Assembly (NCBI GenBank): GCA_020635995.1
Contig: JACJYS010000005.1
Span: 1 to 64,000, forward strand
Length of the DNA stretch: 64,000 nt
Direction of reading: 5' to 3'
DNA from: Chitinophagales bacterium
GTDB taxonomy: Bacteria; Bacteroidota; Bacteroidia; Chitinophagales; UBA8649
The position numbers and the translations under genes are program-made. The notes beneath the pieces are model-generated. The model was not told where the DNA came from and did not search any database. It was given only the letters and a program-made list of their open reading frames with translations. Below, piece after piece: positions 28,648-37,123 of this stretch; the first letter of the stretch is position 1, and every line of letters begins with the position of its first letter.

Positions 28648-29640
28648 ATGAAAAGAATTATAACCATTATTAGTGTACTATTTTTACTAAGCCAATGCAA
28701 AACAGACCCAAACAGTACAAATACTAATACAGAAACTACCACTAATAATGAGCTAAAATTAAATGATGCTCCTACATTTAATGAAGATAGTGCCTATATA
28801 TATGTAAAGAAACAAGTAGATTTTGGTCCGCGAGTGCCTAACTCTACTGCTCATACTGAAACCAAACAATGGCTGTCTAACTTTTTAAAGCAATATGCAG
28901 ATACTGTAATAGAACAAAATGCAGATTTAAAAGCTTTTGACGGGAATATTTTAAAATCAACAAATATTATAGCCAGTTTTAATACTGAAAACAAAGACCG
29001 TATTTTATTATGTGCCCACTGGGATACCCGCCCCTTTGCCGACCAAGACAAAGAAAACATTAAAGAACCAATAACAGGAGCTAATGATGGAGCGAGTGGC
29101 GTAGCTGTACTTTTAGAAATAGCCAGACAAATAAAAACAAAAGGCATTAATAAAGGTATAGATATTATATTGTTTGATGCAGAAGATTACGGACAACCCA
29201 ATTTTAGCACAGATGATTACATGCCTAACTCATACTGTTTAGGTTCTCAATATTGGGCTAAAAACTTGCATACGCCTAATTATAAAGCACAATTTGGTAT
29301 TTTATTAGACATGGTGGGAGCACCTAATGCGGTTTTTACTATGGAAGGCACTTCAGTAAATTTTGCTAACGACTACTTACACCAAGTGTGGAAAATAGCT
29401 CATGCTATAGGCTATAGTTCTTATTTTTCTTATAAAGAAACTTCTCCCATAACTGACGACCATTTATATATTAATCAGATAGCTAAAATTCCAACTTTAG
29501 ACATTATTCATTATGATGCCACTACGCCATCCGGGTTTGGGTGGTACTGGCACACTCATAAAGACAATATGGATGCTATAGACAAAAATACATTAAAAGC
29601 AGTTGGACAAACTGTGTTACAAACTATTTATCAAGACTAA
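28648..29640 (+). CDS. M28-family metallopeptidase / glutaminyl cyclase-like lipoprotein
   Basis: I start it at the ATG at 28648, because it gives a proper lipoprotein signal (MKRIITIISVLFLLSQC, lipobox Cys17). The longer frame from 28594 would overlap the preceding gene and lacks such a signal. The metal-binding set is visible: HWDTR (His124), GANDGASG (Asp), DAEDYG (Glu-Asp) and a C-terminal WHTHKDNMD. Bacterial M28 lipoproteins of this length are aminopeptidases or glutaminyl-peptide cyclotransferases; the two cannot be separated here. It is probably anchored in the outer membrane or periplasm. Confidence 0.85.
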   Translation: MKRIITIISVLFLLSQCKTDPNSTNTNTETTTNNELKLNDAPTFNEDSAYIYVKKQVDFGPRVPNSTAHTETKQWLSNFLKQYADTVIEQNADLKAFDGNILKSTNIIASFNTENKDRILLCAHWDTRPFADQDKENIKEPITGANDGASGVAVLLEIARQIKTKGINKGIDIILFDAEDYGQPNFSTDDYMPNSYCLGSQYWAKNLHTPNYKAQFGILLDMVGAPNAVFTMEGTSVNFANDYLHQVWKIAHAIGYSSYFSYKETSPITDDHLYINQIAKIPTLDIIHYDATTPSGFGWYWHTHKDNMDAIDKNTLKAVGQTVLQTIYQD

Positions 29641-29721
29641 TAATCTTTAATTAAATAATTACTGAGTTTTTTAACTTTAGTCTAAATCTTAGTCAGATAA
29701 CAGAAAACAGTTAACAGATAA

Positions 29722-30291
29722 CTAAACATATCTTAAATCTACACTAAATTTTTCGGGATGTTTTCCTGTAATGTTTTTGTAAAAACTCATTATCTCTCTC
29801 ATGTCTTTTTCCATATCATCGCTTGGATAAAGAACCTTACCCACTCCAGCTAATTTCTTTTTATAATCTAAAAAACCTAAAGCAATAGGTACGCCTGCCA
29901 ATTTTGCAACATGATAAAACCCTGTTTTCCACTCCGTTCTTTTAGAGCGTGTACCTTCTGGTGTAACCATAACTGCTATTTTATCATTTTCTTTAAACAT
30001 ATTAGCCATTGCTTGCACCGTACTTGGTCTTTCTTCTCCTTCTTTTTTAGGTGTTCTATTAATAGGTATGCCTCCCAATGGTCCAAAAATTAAATTATAA
30101 GGAAATTTAAACAAAGAATCTTTAACGGTAAATCTTAAAGGAATTTTCATAATAACAAATGCCGCCTTAGCAATAGGAAAATCCCAATTGCTGGTATGTG
30201 GCGAAGCTATCATTACACACCTATCAATACCTTTAGGCATAACTTCTTGAACCTTCCAGCCTATCAATTTTAAAAATAATTTAGCAATCAT
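29722..30291 (-). CDS. lysophospholipid acyltransferase (PlsC family)
   Basis: This short 189-aa PlsC-fold protein has the canonical HTSNWD (HxxxxD) motif at about residues 32-37, GGIPINR and VTPEGTRSK at about 109-117. It is expected to acylate a glycerolipid precursor at the membrane surface. It has no extra domains and is shorter than the classical 1-acyl-glycerol-3-phosphate acyltransferases. It is the second acyltransferase in the window, different in motif class from the one at 3460. It is divergent from the WXXGXW protein gene. Confidence 0.85.
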   Translation of the reverse strand: MIAKLFLKLIGWKVQEVMPKGIDRCVMIASPHTSNWDFPIAKAAFVIMKIPLRFTVKDSLFKFPYNLIFGPLGGIPINRTPKKEGEERPSTVQAMANMFKENDKIAVMVTPEGTRSKRTEWKTGFYHVAKLAGVPIALGFLDYKKKLAGVGKVLYPSDDMEKDMREIMSFYKNITGKHPEKFSVDLRYV

Positions 30292-30363
30292 GATACAAAT
30301 ATCCGATAATTTGAAACAATAATGTAACTACCAGCGTACATAGTTTTAACAAAACACAAAACC

Positions 30364-30768
30364 ATGAAAAATATAATTACAATTTTAACAGTTTTACTTC
30401 TTTTAAACTTTGCTACAGCAAATGCACAAGAAACGCCACTACCACTACCAGACCATTCAAGCAATGAATTTAAACCGGAAGCTCCTACTTCTCAGCATGT
30501 ATGGGTAAAAGGACATTACGAATACAAATCGGGAAAATACTACTGGATTAACGGAGCTTATGTTTTAGGCTTAGAAAATCAAACTTGGGTAGATGGAAAA
30601 TGGGTATTAAATGAAAGTTCAAATATGTACAGTTACTCTCCCGGATACTGGAAACAAGAATTAGAAAATATTACACACAATGGTATAGTATATGAACCTG
30701 GTGTTGTAACAAAATTAAGTGTTGTTGAGATGTATGATCCTACGCTTTATAGTGCCTCGGCAGAATAA
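30364..30768 (+). CDS. exported WXXGXW-repeat protein
   Basis: The 134-aa protein has a signal peptide (residues 1-21, ending ATANAQ). It contains repeated aromatic-glycine units: VWVKGHYEY, YWINGAYVLG, TWVDGKWVL and YSPGYWK. These are the YXWGXW/WXXGXW repeats of small periplasmic or outer-membrane proteins of unknown role. It is followed by a strong terminator at 30794-30827, so it is probably monocistronic. Confidence 0.7.
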   Translation: MKNIITILTVLLLLNFATANAQETPLPLPDHSSNEFKPEAPTSQHVWVKGHYEYKSGKYYWINGAYVLGLENQTWVDGKWVLNESSNMYSYSPGYWKQELENITHNGIVYEPGVVTKLSVVEMYDPTLYSASAE

Positions 30769-30793
30769 ACTATAAAACTGTAGTTTCATTTTT

Positions 30794-30827
30794 TAAAAGC
30801 GAGTATATAATAATGTACTCGCTTTTA
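30794..30827 (+). terminator. intrinsic terminator after the WXXGXW gene
   Basis: Perfect 12-bp stem TAAAAGCGAGTA / TACTCGCTTTTA (30794-30805 with 30816-30827), then T-rich sequence. It lies 25 bp past the stop codon. Confidence 0.75.
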
Positions 30828-30852
30828 TATTTTTATTAATATGTATATGCTG

Positions 30853-30880
30853 ACACAAAATAGATTAGACTATTTTGTGT
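30853..30880 (-). terminator. hairpin downstream of the methyltransferase gene
   Basis: Perfect 11-bp stem ACACAAAATAG / CTATTTTGTGT with a 6-nt loop, 28 bp past the stop at 30908 on the minus strand. A weaker relative of the same sequence follows the rnz gene (31659-31678). The T-run after the stem is weak, so termination is inferred from position. Confidence 0.5.
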
Positions 30881-30907
30881 TTCTTACACCACCCATATAG
30901 TGGCTAT

Positions 30908-31558
30908 CTATTTTTGCATGTCTTTATCCACATAATTTTCCTGACGTTTGAAACTACAGAACAGGAAATTTTGTATTGTATTAAATGGTGTTGTATGGTC
31001 TTCTGTTACACAACGAATTTTATCAAAGCCGTTTTTAAATTCCTCTATCAAAGAGTGTTCTGTGTACTGTTTAATTTCAAGTCCGCTACACTTTGTTGGT
31101 CCATTTTCCGAAAAAGTCCCGATTGCCATAAAACCATTTACAGATTTCATTGCTGTTTCCACATATTTTGAAACTTGTTCATCTGTTGTCAAAAAATGAA
31201 AAGTTGCTCTGTCGTGCCAAATATCAAAAGTTGTATTTGGTTCAAATTCTGTAATATCGCTAACAACCCAGTTTACTTTTTCAGCTTTGTTACCTACACG
31301 AATTTTTGCTTTTTCAAGTGCTTTGGCAGAGATATCTAAAACTGTTATATTTTCAAAACCTCTTTCAAGCAAAAAGTCCACTAGTTTACTGTCTCCACCA
31401 CCAATGTCAATAATTTTAGCATCTTTTGCCACATTAAAAGAAGAAATGAAGTCAAGAGAAATATTTGGAATTTCTTGCGTCCAACTTACTTGGTCTGGAT
31501 TTTTAGTTTCATAAACTGTTTCCCAATGATTTTTCCTATTCATATTATTTATTTTCAT
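30908..31558 (-). CDS. class I SAM-dependent methyltransferase
   Basis: The 216-aa cytoplasmic protein has IIDIGGGDS (about residues 49-57), the SAM-binding glycine motif I, followed by ENITVLDIS (motif II acidic end) and WVVSDITEF. This is the Rossmann-like class I methyltransferase fold. The N-terminus (NHWETVYETKNPDQVSWTQ) is shared with a family of small Bacteroidota methyltransferases that I cannot assign to a substrate. The ATG at 31543 (residue 6) is an alternative start. It lies between two related hairpins and is separated from neighbours by longer gaps than usual here, which is compatible with independent acquisition. Confidence 0.78.
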   Translation of the reverse strand: MKINNMNRKNHWETVYETKNPDQVSWTQEIPNISLDFISSFNVAKDAKIIDIGGGDSKLVDFLLERGFENITVLDISAKALEKAKIRVGNKAEKVNWVVSDITEFEPNTTFDIWHDRATFHFLTTDEQVSKYVETAMKSVNGFMAIGTFSENGPTKCSGLEIKQYTEHSLIEEFKNGFDKIRCVTEDHTTPFNTIQNFLFCSFKRQENYVDKDMQK

Positions 31559-31658
31559 TTATTTAATACCGCTTAAATAGCCGTTTAGAATAATCATTAT
31601 TCTATTACACATATCCATGCGGTATTTTAATATAACAGTATTTACCATTCTAAAATTC

Positions 31659-31678
31659 AAAATAGATTAAACTATTTT
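31659..31678 (-). terminator. hairpin downstream of ribonuclease Z gene
   Basis: AAAATAG / CTATTTT 7-bp stem with loop ATTAAA, 22 bp past the rnz stop. It shares the core AATAGATTARACTATT with 30853-30880. Confidence 0.4.
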
Positions 31679-31699
31679 AGAGTAACAAATTGGTATCAC

Positions 31700-32614
31700 T
31701 TACACCTCAAACTCTTTCCCGTCCACAGCCAGTTCCGTATTTTCAAAAACTTCTTTTGCTTCTGCCTGAAAAGGACGTATATCATGATACTTTGCAGAAT
31801 AATGTCCTAAAATTAATTTACCCACATTAGCTTTTTTAGCTATTAACGCAGCTTGCTTAGCTGTGCTATGATTCCACTTTTCTGCTTTATCTTCTTCGCT
31901 ACTTAAATATGTAGCTTCATGGTATAGCAAATCTGCATCTTTTATTATGGGAATTATTGCTTCATTATAAACAGTATCTGAACAATAAGCATATTTTTTA
32001 CAAACTTCCGGCTCAAAAGTAAGTAGCTCATTCTTTATAATTTCCCCTTTATCATTTACAAAATCTTTGCCTATTCTCAATTTAGGAATAAAAGTATTAG
32101 GCACATTATGCTTTAGCAATGCCTCAGCATTTATTTTCTTGGGCTTAGGTTTTTCTATAAATAAAAAGCCATTGCAGGGTATTCTGTGCTCTAAAGGAAT
32201 AGTAAAAACTTCTAAATATTTTGTTTCGGCTATTTTATACGATTTCCCATAATTATGTGCATGAAAATAAACAGGATATAGCCAATCTTCTCTTGTATAA
32301 TCGGCTTGCAACTGTATAATTTGTTCTAATTCCGGAGGACCATAAATGTGCAAAGGAGCTTCTCTCCCACCCAATCTAAAAGAGTTAAGCAAACCCACTA
32401 AACCAAAATAATGGTCGCCATGCAAATGCGAAATAAAAATATAGTTGAGATTAGCTCTTTTTATTTTAAACTTACTAAACTGAAACTGCGTGCCTTCGCC
32501 ACAGTCTATTAAAATAGACTCATTTTTATACTTCAAAAGTTGCGAAGTAGGAAATCTATCAAAAGCAGGAACAGCAGAATTGCAACCTAAAATAGTTAAG
32601 CTAAAAATACTCAT
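31700..32614 (-). CDS. rnz: ribonuclease Z (tRNA 3' processing endonuclease)
   Basis: The 304-aa short-form RNase Z removes 3' trailers from pre-tRNA. HLHGDH (residues 63-68) is the zinc-binding histidine motif. GEGTQFQFSKF (about 39-49) and the YHEATY and HSTAKQAA segments complete the active site. A flexible-arm-like segment lies around residues 150-180. The stop of the STAS gene upstream is 6 bp from this start (32620 to 32614), so the two are co-transcribed. Confidence 0.92.
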   Translation of the reverse strand: MSIFSLTILGCNSAVPAFDRFPTSQLLKYKNESILIDCGEGTQFQFSKFKIKRANLNYIFISHLHGDHYFGLVGLLNSFRLGGREAPLHIYGPPELEQIIQLQADYTREDWLYPVYFHAHNYGKSYKIAETKYLEVFTIPLEHRIPCNGFLFIEKPKPKKINAEALLKHNVPNTFIPKLRIGKDFVNDKGEIIKNELLTFEPEVCKKYAYCSDTVYNEAIIPIIKDADLLYHEATYLSSEEDKAEKWNHSTAKQAALIAKKANVGKLILGHYSAKYHDIRPFQAEAKEVFENTELAVDGKEFEV

Positions 32615-32619
32615 TTCAT

Positions 32620-32985
32620 CTATCTCAAATCTCTTTCCAGTTCATTGAGCATTACTAAGTCAACACCTTCTTTTAATGTTGGCGTAATATTAAGTATAGT
32701 ATCTAACTGCGATAATTTTATAAGTTTCAAAATATTATCGCTACAAGCAACCAAAACAAAATCGCCTTTGGCTTTAGTACAAATTCGTTCTGCTACTAAA
32801 AAAGCACTCAATCCGGAGGAATCCACATAGTTTACATTGCTTAAATCGCAAATTATATTTTTAAATCCACTATTGTTTAATAGCAGAAACTCAGTTTTTA
32901 AATCCGGAGCATTATTAGCATTAATTATTTCCTCATTAGGTATAATTACCGCATATTTTTCTTCTTTTGACGTTTCAAATTTCAT
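32620..32985 (-). CDS. STAS-domain anti-sigma factor antagonist
   Basis: The 121-aa single-domain protein has NVNYVDSSGLSAFL (about residues 51-64). This is the SpoIIAA-type motif with the phosphorylatable serine in DSSG (Ser56/57). Such proteins bind anti-sigma or switch kinases and act by partner switching. No kinase or PP2C gene is adjacent. It lies 6 bp upstream of rnz, an arrangement I recall from other Bacteroidota, which implies shared transcription rather than shared function. Confidence 0.85.
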   Translation of the reverse strand: MKFETSKEEKYAVIIPNEEIINANNAPDLKTEFLLLNNSGFKNIICDLSNVNYVDSSGLSAFLVAERICTKAKGDFVLVACSDNILKLIKLSQLDTILNITPTLKEGVDLVMLNELERDLR

Positions 32986-33148
32986 AAGTCAATGTAGTTA
33001 ATTGAACCAAAAATAGCGAATGTTATAGATTTACACAAAATTATGTGAATTAATTAACAACAATATTTGTTTTGAGTTGTACAAATTAAGTCTATCTTAG
33101 AATCGTTATAGAAATAACAATGGCTTAATTTTTGAATTATAGAAGAAT

Positions 33149-35695
33149 ATGGAAGCAAAATTTTCACCAGAAATAAAAGAAGTTCTTTCAAACAGTACAG
33201 AAGAAGCACTTAGGCTAAATCATGACACTGTGGGAATAGAACATTTAGTATTGGGATTATTGAGAGATAATGACAATATGGCAGTAAAAATTCTTAAAGA
33301 ATTAGATGCCAAACCTGTGGTATTGCGTAAAAGAATAGAGCGTTCTATGGCAGACAGACCTATTTTTACTCATTTAAAATCTAAAAGTTTAAACTTAACA
33401 AAGCAAGCCGAAAAGATTTTAAAAGTAATGATGCTGGAAGCAAAATTATACAAATCGGAAAGTGTAGGAACAGAACATTTACTACTTGCCATACTTAAAA
33501 ATGAAGACAATATCATTTCGCAAATATTTTATGCCGAAGGAATTGATTATCATTTGTTTAAATTAGAAATGGAATTAATATCGCCAAATGAAATAAAAAA
33601 TCAAGCTGAAAATGACGATAATGGCGGTATGGGCGAAGACGATCCTTTTGATAAAAGTTTTGGTAGCAGACCTAAATCTACAAAATCAAAATCTAAGACA
33701 CCTGTTTTAGATAATTTTGGCAGAGATATAACACATTATGCCGAGTTGGGAAAACTGGACCCAATAGTAGGAAGAGAAGTAGAAATAGAAAGAGTTTCCC
33801 AAATACTTAGTAGAAGAAAGAAAAACAACCCAATATTAATAGGCGAACCGGGCGTAGGAAAAACAGCTATTGCCGAAGGTTTAGCACTACGTATTATTGA
33901 AAAAAGAGTATCTCGTGTGCTATTTAATAAGCGAGTAATAATGCTGGATTTAGCCGCTTTAGTAGCCGGCACAAAATACCGTGGGCAGTTTGAAGAACGT
34001 ATGAAAGCCATAATGAATGAGCTGGAAAAAACAGATGATGTAATTTTGTTTATAGACGAAATACACACCATAGTGGGTGCAGGCGGAGCTACAGGTTCCT
34101 TAGATGCGTCTAATATATTTAAACCTGCATTGGCAAGAGGCGAACTGCAAGTAATAGGTGCCAGCACATTAGATGAGTATCGCCAGCATATAGAAAAAGA
34201 TGGAGCTTTAGATAGACGTTTTCAAAAAGTAATAGTAGATCCACCTTCTGTAGAAGATACGTTAAAAATATTAGAAAATATTAAACCCAAATATGAGGAG
34301 TTTCATAATGTAACTTATCAAGAGGGTTCTTTAGAAGCTGCCGTAAAACTGAGCAACAGATATATTACCGATAGATTTTTGCCCGACAAAGCCATAGATA
34401 TAATGGACGAAGTGGGAGCAAGAGTGCATTTAAGTAATATTCAAGTGCCTAAAAATGTTTTGGACTTAGAAAAACAAATAGAAGAAGTAACGGAAGAAAA
34501 GAAAACTGTAGTTAGCAATCAAAACTATGAAATAGCAGCCAGTTTAAGAGATAAAATACGTCATTTAAACGACCAACTTAAAGAAGCTAAAGAGGTTTGG
34601 GAAGAAGAAATAAAAACAAAAAGATACCCCGTAACTGAAGATGATATAGCGGAAGTAATAGGCATGATGACGGGAATACCGGTAAGTAAAATAGCTCAAA
34701 GTGAAAACAAAAAACTGGTGGCTATGGCAGACGAGCTTAAAAAAATGGTTATAGGGCAAGATGGAGCTATAGAAAAAATAACAAAAGCCATACAAAGAAA
34801 TAGAGTGGGCTTAAAAGACCCTAATAAACCAATAGGTACTTTTATTTTCTTAGGACCTACAGGAGTAGGAAAAACAGAATTAGCACGAGCTATTTCAAGG
34901 CTAATGTTTGATAATGAAGGCTCTATGATACGCATAGATATGAGTGAGTACATGGAGAAATTTTCAGTATCTCGGTTAATAGGTGCACCTCCGGGCTATG
35001 TGGGCTACGAAGAAGGTGGGCAACTGACCGAAAAAGTAAGACGCAAGCCTTATTCTGTAGTGCTTTTAGATGAAATAGAAAAAGCACACCCCGATATTTT
35101 TAATCTATTACTTCAAGTATTAGATGAAGGTATGCTTACTGATGGTTTAGGAAGAAAAATTGATTTTAAAAACACCTTAATCATCATGACATCAAATATT
35201 GGTGCCAGAGATTTAAAAGAGTTTGGCACAGGCGTAGGTTTTGCCACCAAAGCTAAGCAAGATGCTAATACCGATATTTCGCAAGGCGTTATTTCTAAAG
35301 CGTTAAAACGCACATTTGCTCCTGAGTTTTTAAATAGAATAGATGATGTAGTAATGTTTAATGCTTTATCTAAAGATGATATTCATAAAATTATAGATAT
35401 TGTTCTTAAAGGCGTATATAAAAGATTAGAAGATTTAGGCTACAACGTTAAGTTAACTAAAGCCGCTAAAGATTTTATAGCTGAAAAAGGCTACGACCCA
35501 AGTTTTGGAGCACGTCCGCTACACAGAGCTATTCAAAAATACTTAGAAGATCCTTTAGCAGAAGAAATTTTAAATAAAAAACCTGAAGAAGGAGATATTT
35601 TGCAAGCCGACTTTAATAAAGTTGATAATAAAATAGAAATTTCAGTAATAAAAGGCGACAAAAAGAAACTGGACAAGCCTAAAGAAGAAAAGTAA
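33149..35695 (+). CDS. clpC: ATP-dependent Clp protease ATP-binding subunit ClpC
   Basis: This 848-aa Hsp100 unfoldase works with ClpP. Two Clp_N repeats fill residues 1-145. AAA module 1 has Walker A GEPGVGKT at residues 232-239 and IDEIHTIVG. A UVR-like/M-domain segment lies around 440-475. AAA module 2 has GPTGVGKT at about 569-576 and ends in the ClpB-D2 small domain. This order (N repeats, short middle domain, two AAA modules) is that of ClpC, not ClpB. Length is normal. The gene ends in a lysine-rich tail and is followed by a strong terminator at 35720-35756. clpP is not in the window. Confidence 0.95.
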   Translation: MEAKFSPEIKEVLSNSTEEALRLNHDTVGIEHLVLGLLRDNDNMAVKILKELDAKPVVLRKRIERSMADRPIFTHLKSKSLNLTKQAEKILKVMMLEAKLYKSESVGTEHLLLAILKNEDNIISQIFYAEGIDYHLFKLEMELISPNEIKNQAENDDNGGMGEDDPFDKSFGSRPKSTKSKSKTPVLDNFGRDITHYAELGKLDPIVGREVEIERVSQILSRRKKNNPILIGEPGVGKTAIAEGLALRIIEKRVSRVLFNKRVIMLDLAALVAGTKYRGQFEERMKAIMNELEKTDDVILFIDEIHTIVGAGGATGSLDASNIFKPALARGELQVIGASTLDEYRQHIEKDGALDRRFQKVIVDPPSVEDTLKILENIKPKYEEFHNVTYQEGSLEAAVKLSNRYITDRFLPDKAIDIMDEVGARVHLSNIQVPKNVLDLEKQIEEVTEEKKTVVSNQNYEIAASLRDKIRHLNDQLKEAKEVWEEEIKTKRYPVTEDDIAEVIGMMTGIPVSKIAQSENKKLVAMADELKKMVIGQDGAIEKITKAIQRNRVGLKDPNKPIGTFIFLGPTGVGKTELARAISRLMFDNEGSMIRIDMSEYMEKFSVSRLIGAPPGYVGYEEGGQLTEKVRRKPYSVVLLDEIEKAHPDIFNLLLQVLDEGMLTDGLGRKIDFKNTLIIMTSNIGARDLKEFGTGVGFATKAKQDANTDISQGVISKALKRTFAPEFLNRIDDVVMFNALSKDDIHKIIDIVLKGVYKRLEDLGYNVKLTKAAKDFIAEKGYDPSFGARPLHRAIQKYLEDPLAEEILNKKPEEGDILQADFNKVDNKIEISVIKGDKKKLDKPKEEK

Positions 35696-35719
35696 CATAT
35701 AATAATTAAATTTTTATCA

Positions 35720-35756
35720 AAAACACTTTACTCTTTTAATTAAGGTAAAGTGTTTT
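35720..35756 (+). terminator. intrinsic terminator after clpC
   Basis: 12-bp perfect stem AAAACACTTTAC / GTAAAGTGTTTT (35720-35731 with 35745-35756) ending in a T-run, 24 bp past the clpC stop. Its right arm was carried along in the adjacent tandem duplication (seen again at 36434-36446). Confidence 0.8.
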
Positions 35757-36399
35757 TTGTTTCTATAAAACATTATTGTTAATTTTATACTGAAATGACT
35801 AAAGAAGTAAAAGAACCATCTATGGCTTATGGCAAAGTTTATACCTATGCCGATTATTTAACTTGGACTAGTAAAGAAAGAATAGAGTTAATAAAAGGTA
35901 GAGTGTTTAAAATGAGCCCCGCTCCTGCTGTTAAACATCAAAAGGTTTCAAGGGAGTTGAGTCGCTTTTTTTTAAATCATTTTCATAAATCATCCTGCAA
36001 TGTTTTTGTCGCTCCTTTTGATGTGCGTTTAACAGATAAACGCAAAAAATCAAAAAAGACGAAGATATTACTACCGTTTTTCAGCCCGATTTATGTGTTA
36101 TTTGCGATGAAAGTAAATTAGACGAAAGAGGCTGCATAGGTGCTCCCGATTTGATAATTGAAATATTATCGCCAAGCAATTCTTCTAAAGAAATGAAAAA
36201 TAAGTACGAGCTGTACGAAGAAAACGGAGTTAAAGAATATTGGGTAGTTGATTACACCCACCAAACCATACTTATTTACATACTTGAAAACAATACTTAC
36301 AAAAGTTTAAAGCCTTACACTTCGGAAGATGTAGTACAAAGCTATTTATTCCCTAAATTAACTTTTGATGTTAAAGAAATATTTGAAGATTAAATTTCT
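35738..36399 (+). repeat. tandem duplication unit 1 (Uma2 gene copy with frameshift)
   Basis: This unit of about 662 bp recurs at 36427-37089. The shared block starts at AATTAAGG in the clpC terminator and ends at GATTAAATTTCT just past the stop. Copies are nearly identical except for a diverged patch of about 80 bp in the middle (around 35955-36030). Confidence 0.85.
35795..36393 (+). pseudogene. Uma2-family nuclease-like gene, frameshifted copy
   Basis: It is the first of two tandem copies. The N-terminal 80 codons read normally (MTKEVKEPSMAYGKVYTYAD...). Then the A-run at 36052-36057 has six A where the intact copy has seven (36741-36747). The frame shifts and a stop appears at 36121. The correct downstream frame continues to 36393 and still encodes the APDLIIEILSPSN and EYWVVD motifs. 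It is either a pseudogene or a slip-prone gene restored by a single A insertion. The central segment (residues ~55-72) differs strongly from the sister copy. Confidence 0.8.
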
Positions 36400-36426
36400 A
36401 AATTTTCATTATAAGAATATTTATAT

Positions 36427-37089
36427 AATTAAGGTAAAGTGTTTTTTGTTTCTATAAAACATTATTGTTAATTTTATAGTGAAATGACTAAAGAAGTAAA
36501 AGAACCATCTATGGCTTACGGCAAAGTTTATACTTATGCAGATTATTTAACTTGGACTATTAAAGAAAGAATAGAGTTAATAAAAGGTAGAGTGTTTAAA
36601 ATGAGTCCTGCTCCTGCCGTTAAGCATCAAAAGGTTTCAAGAGAATTGTCATTGCAGTTGGGTACATTTTTTAAACATACAAACTGCCAAATGTTTACCG
36701 CTCCTTTTGATGTGCGTTTAACAGATAAACGCAAAAAATCAAAAAAAGACGAAGATATTACTACCGTTTTTCAGCCAGATTTATGTGTTATTTGCGATGA
36801 AAATAAATTAGACGAAAGAGGCTGCATAGGTGCTCCCGATTTGATAATTGAAATATTATCGCCAAGTAATTCTTCTAAAGAAATGAAAAATAAGTACGAG
36901 CTGTACGAAGAAAACGGAGTTAAAGAATATTGGGTAGTTGATTACACCCACCAAACCATACTTATTTACATACTTGAAAACAATACTTATAAAAGTTTAA
37001 AGCCTTACACTTCGGAAGATGTAATACAAAGCTATTTATTTTCCAAATTAACTTTTGACGTTAAAGAAATTTTTGAAGATTAAATTTCT
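36427..37089 (+). repeat. tandem duplication unit 2 (intact Uma2 gene copy)
   Basis: This is the second unit of the tandem duplication, offset by 689 bp from unit 1 up to the indel and 690 bp after it. Confidence 0.85.
36484..37083 (+). CDS. Uma2-family (DUF820) PD-(D/E)xK nuclease-like protein, intact copy
   Basis: The 199-aa protein has MSPAPAVKHQKVSREL in the N-terminal part. Then PFDVRL, FQPDLCVICD, and APDLIIEILSPSN followed by KYELYEENGVKEYWVVD. This is the Uma2/DUF820 pattern, a restriction-endonuclease-like fold with acidic residues in PDL and EIL and a downstream Lys. The family is abundant in cyanobacteria and some Bacteroidota, and its cellular role is unclear. It lies directly after the frameshifted sister copy, and the duplication brings its own copy of the 57-bp leader. 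Confidence 0.8.
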   Translation: MTKEVKEPSMAYGKVYTYADYLTWTIKERIELIKGRVFKMSPAPAVKHQKVSRELSLQLGTFFKHTNCQMFTAPFDVRLTDKRKKSKKDEDITTVFQPDLCVICDENKLDERGCIGAPDLIIEILSPSNSSKEMKNKYELYEENGVKEYWVVDYTHQTILIYILENNTYKSLKPYTSEDVIQSYLFSKLTFDVKEIFED

Positions 37090-37123
37090 TTAAGTTTGTA
37101 CAATAAAGCCGTAATTTTATAGA

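Noticed and set aside
30853..31678. Methyltransferase gene as an integron- or cassette-like mobile unit
   Set aside because: The flanking hairpins fit ordinary terminators after minus-strand genes; no integrase, attC-like site or target duplication is visible.
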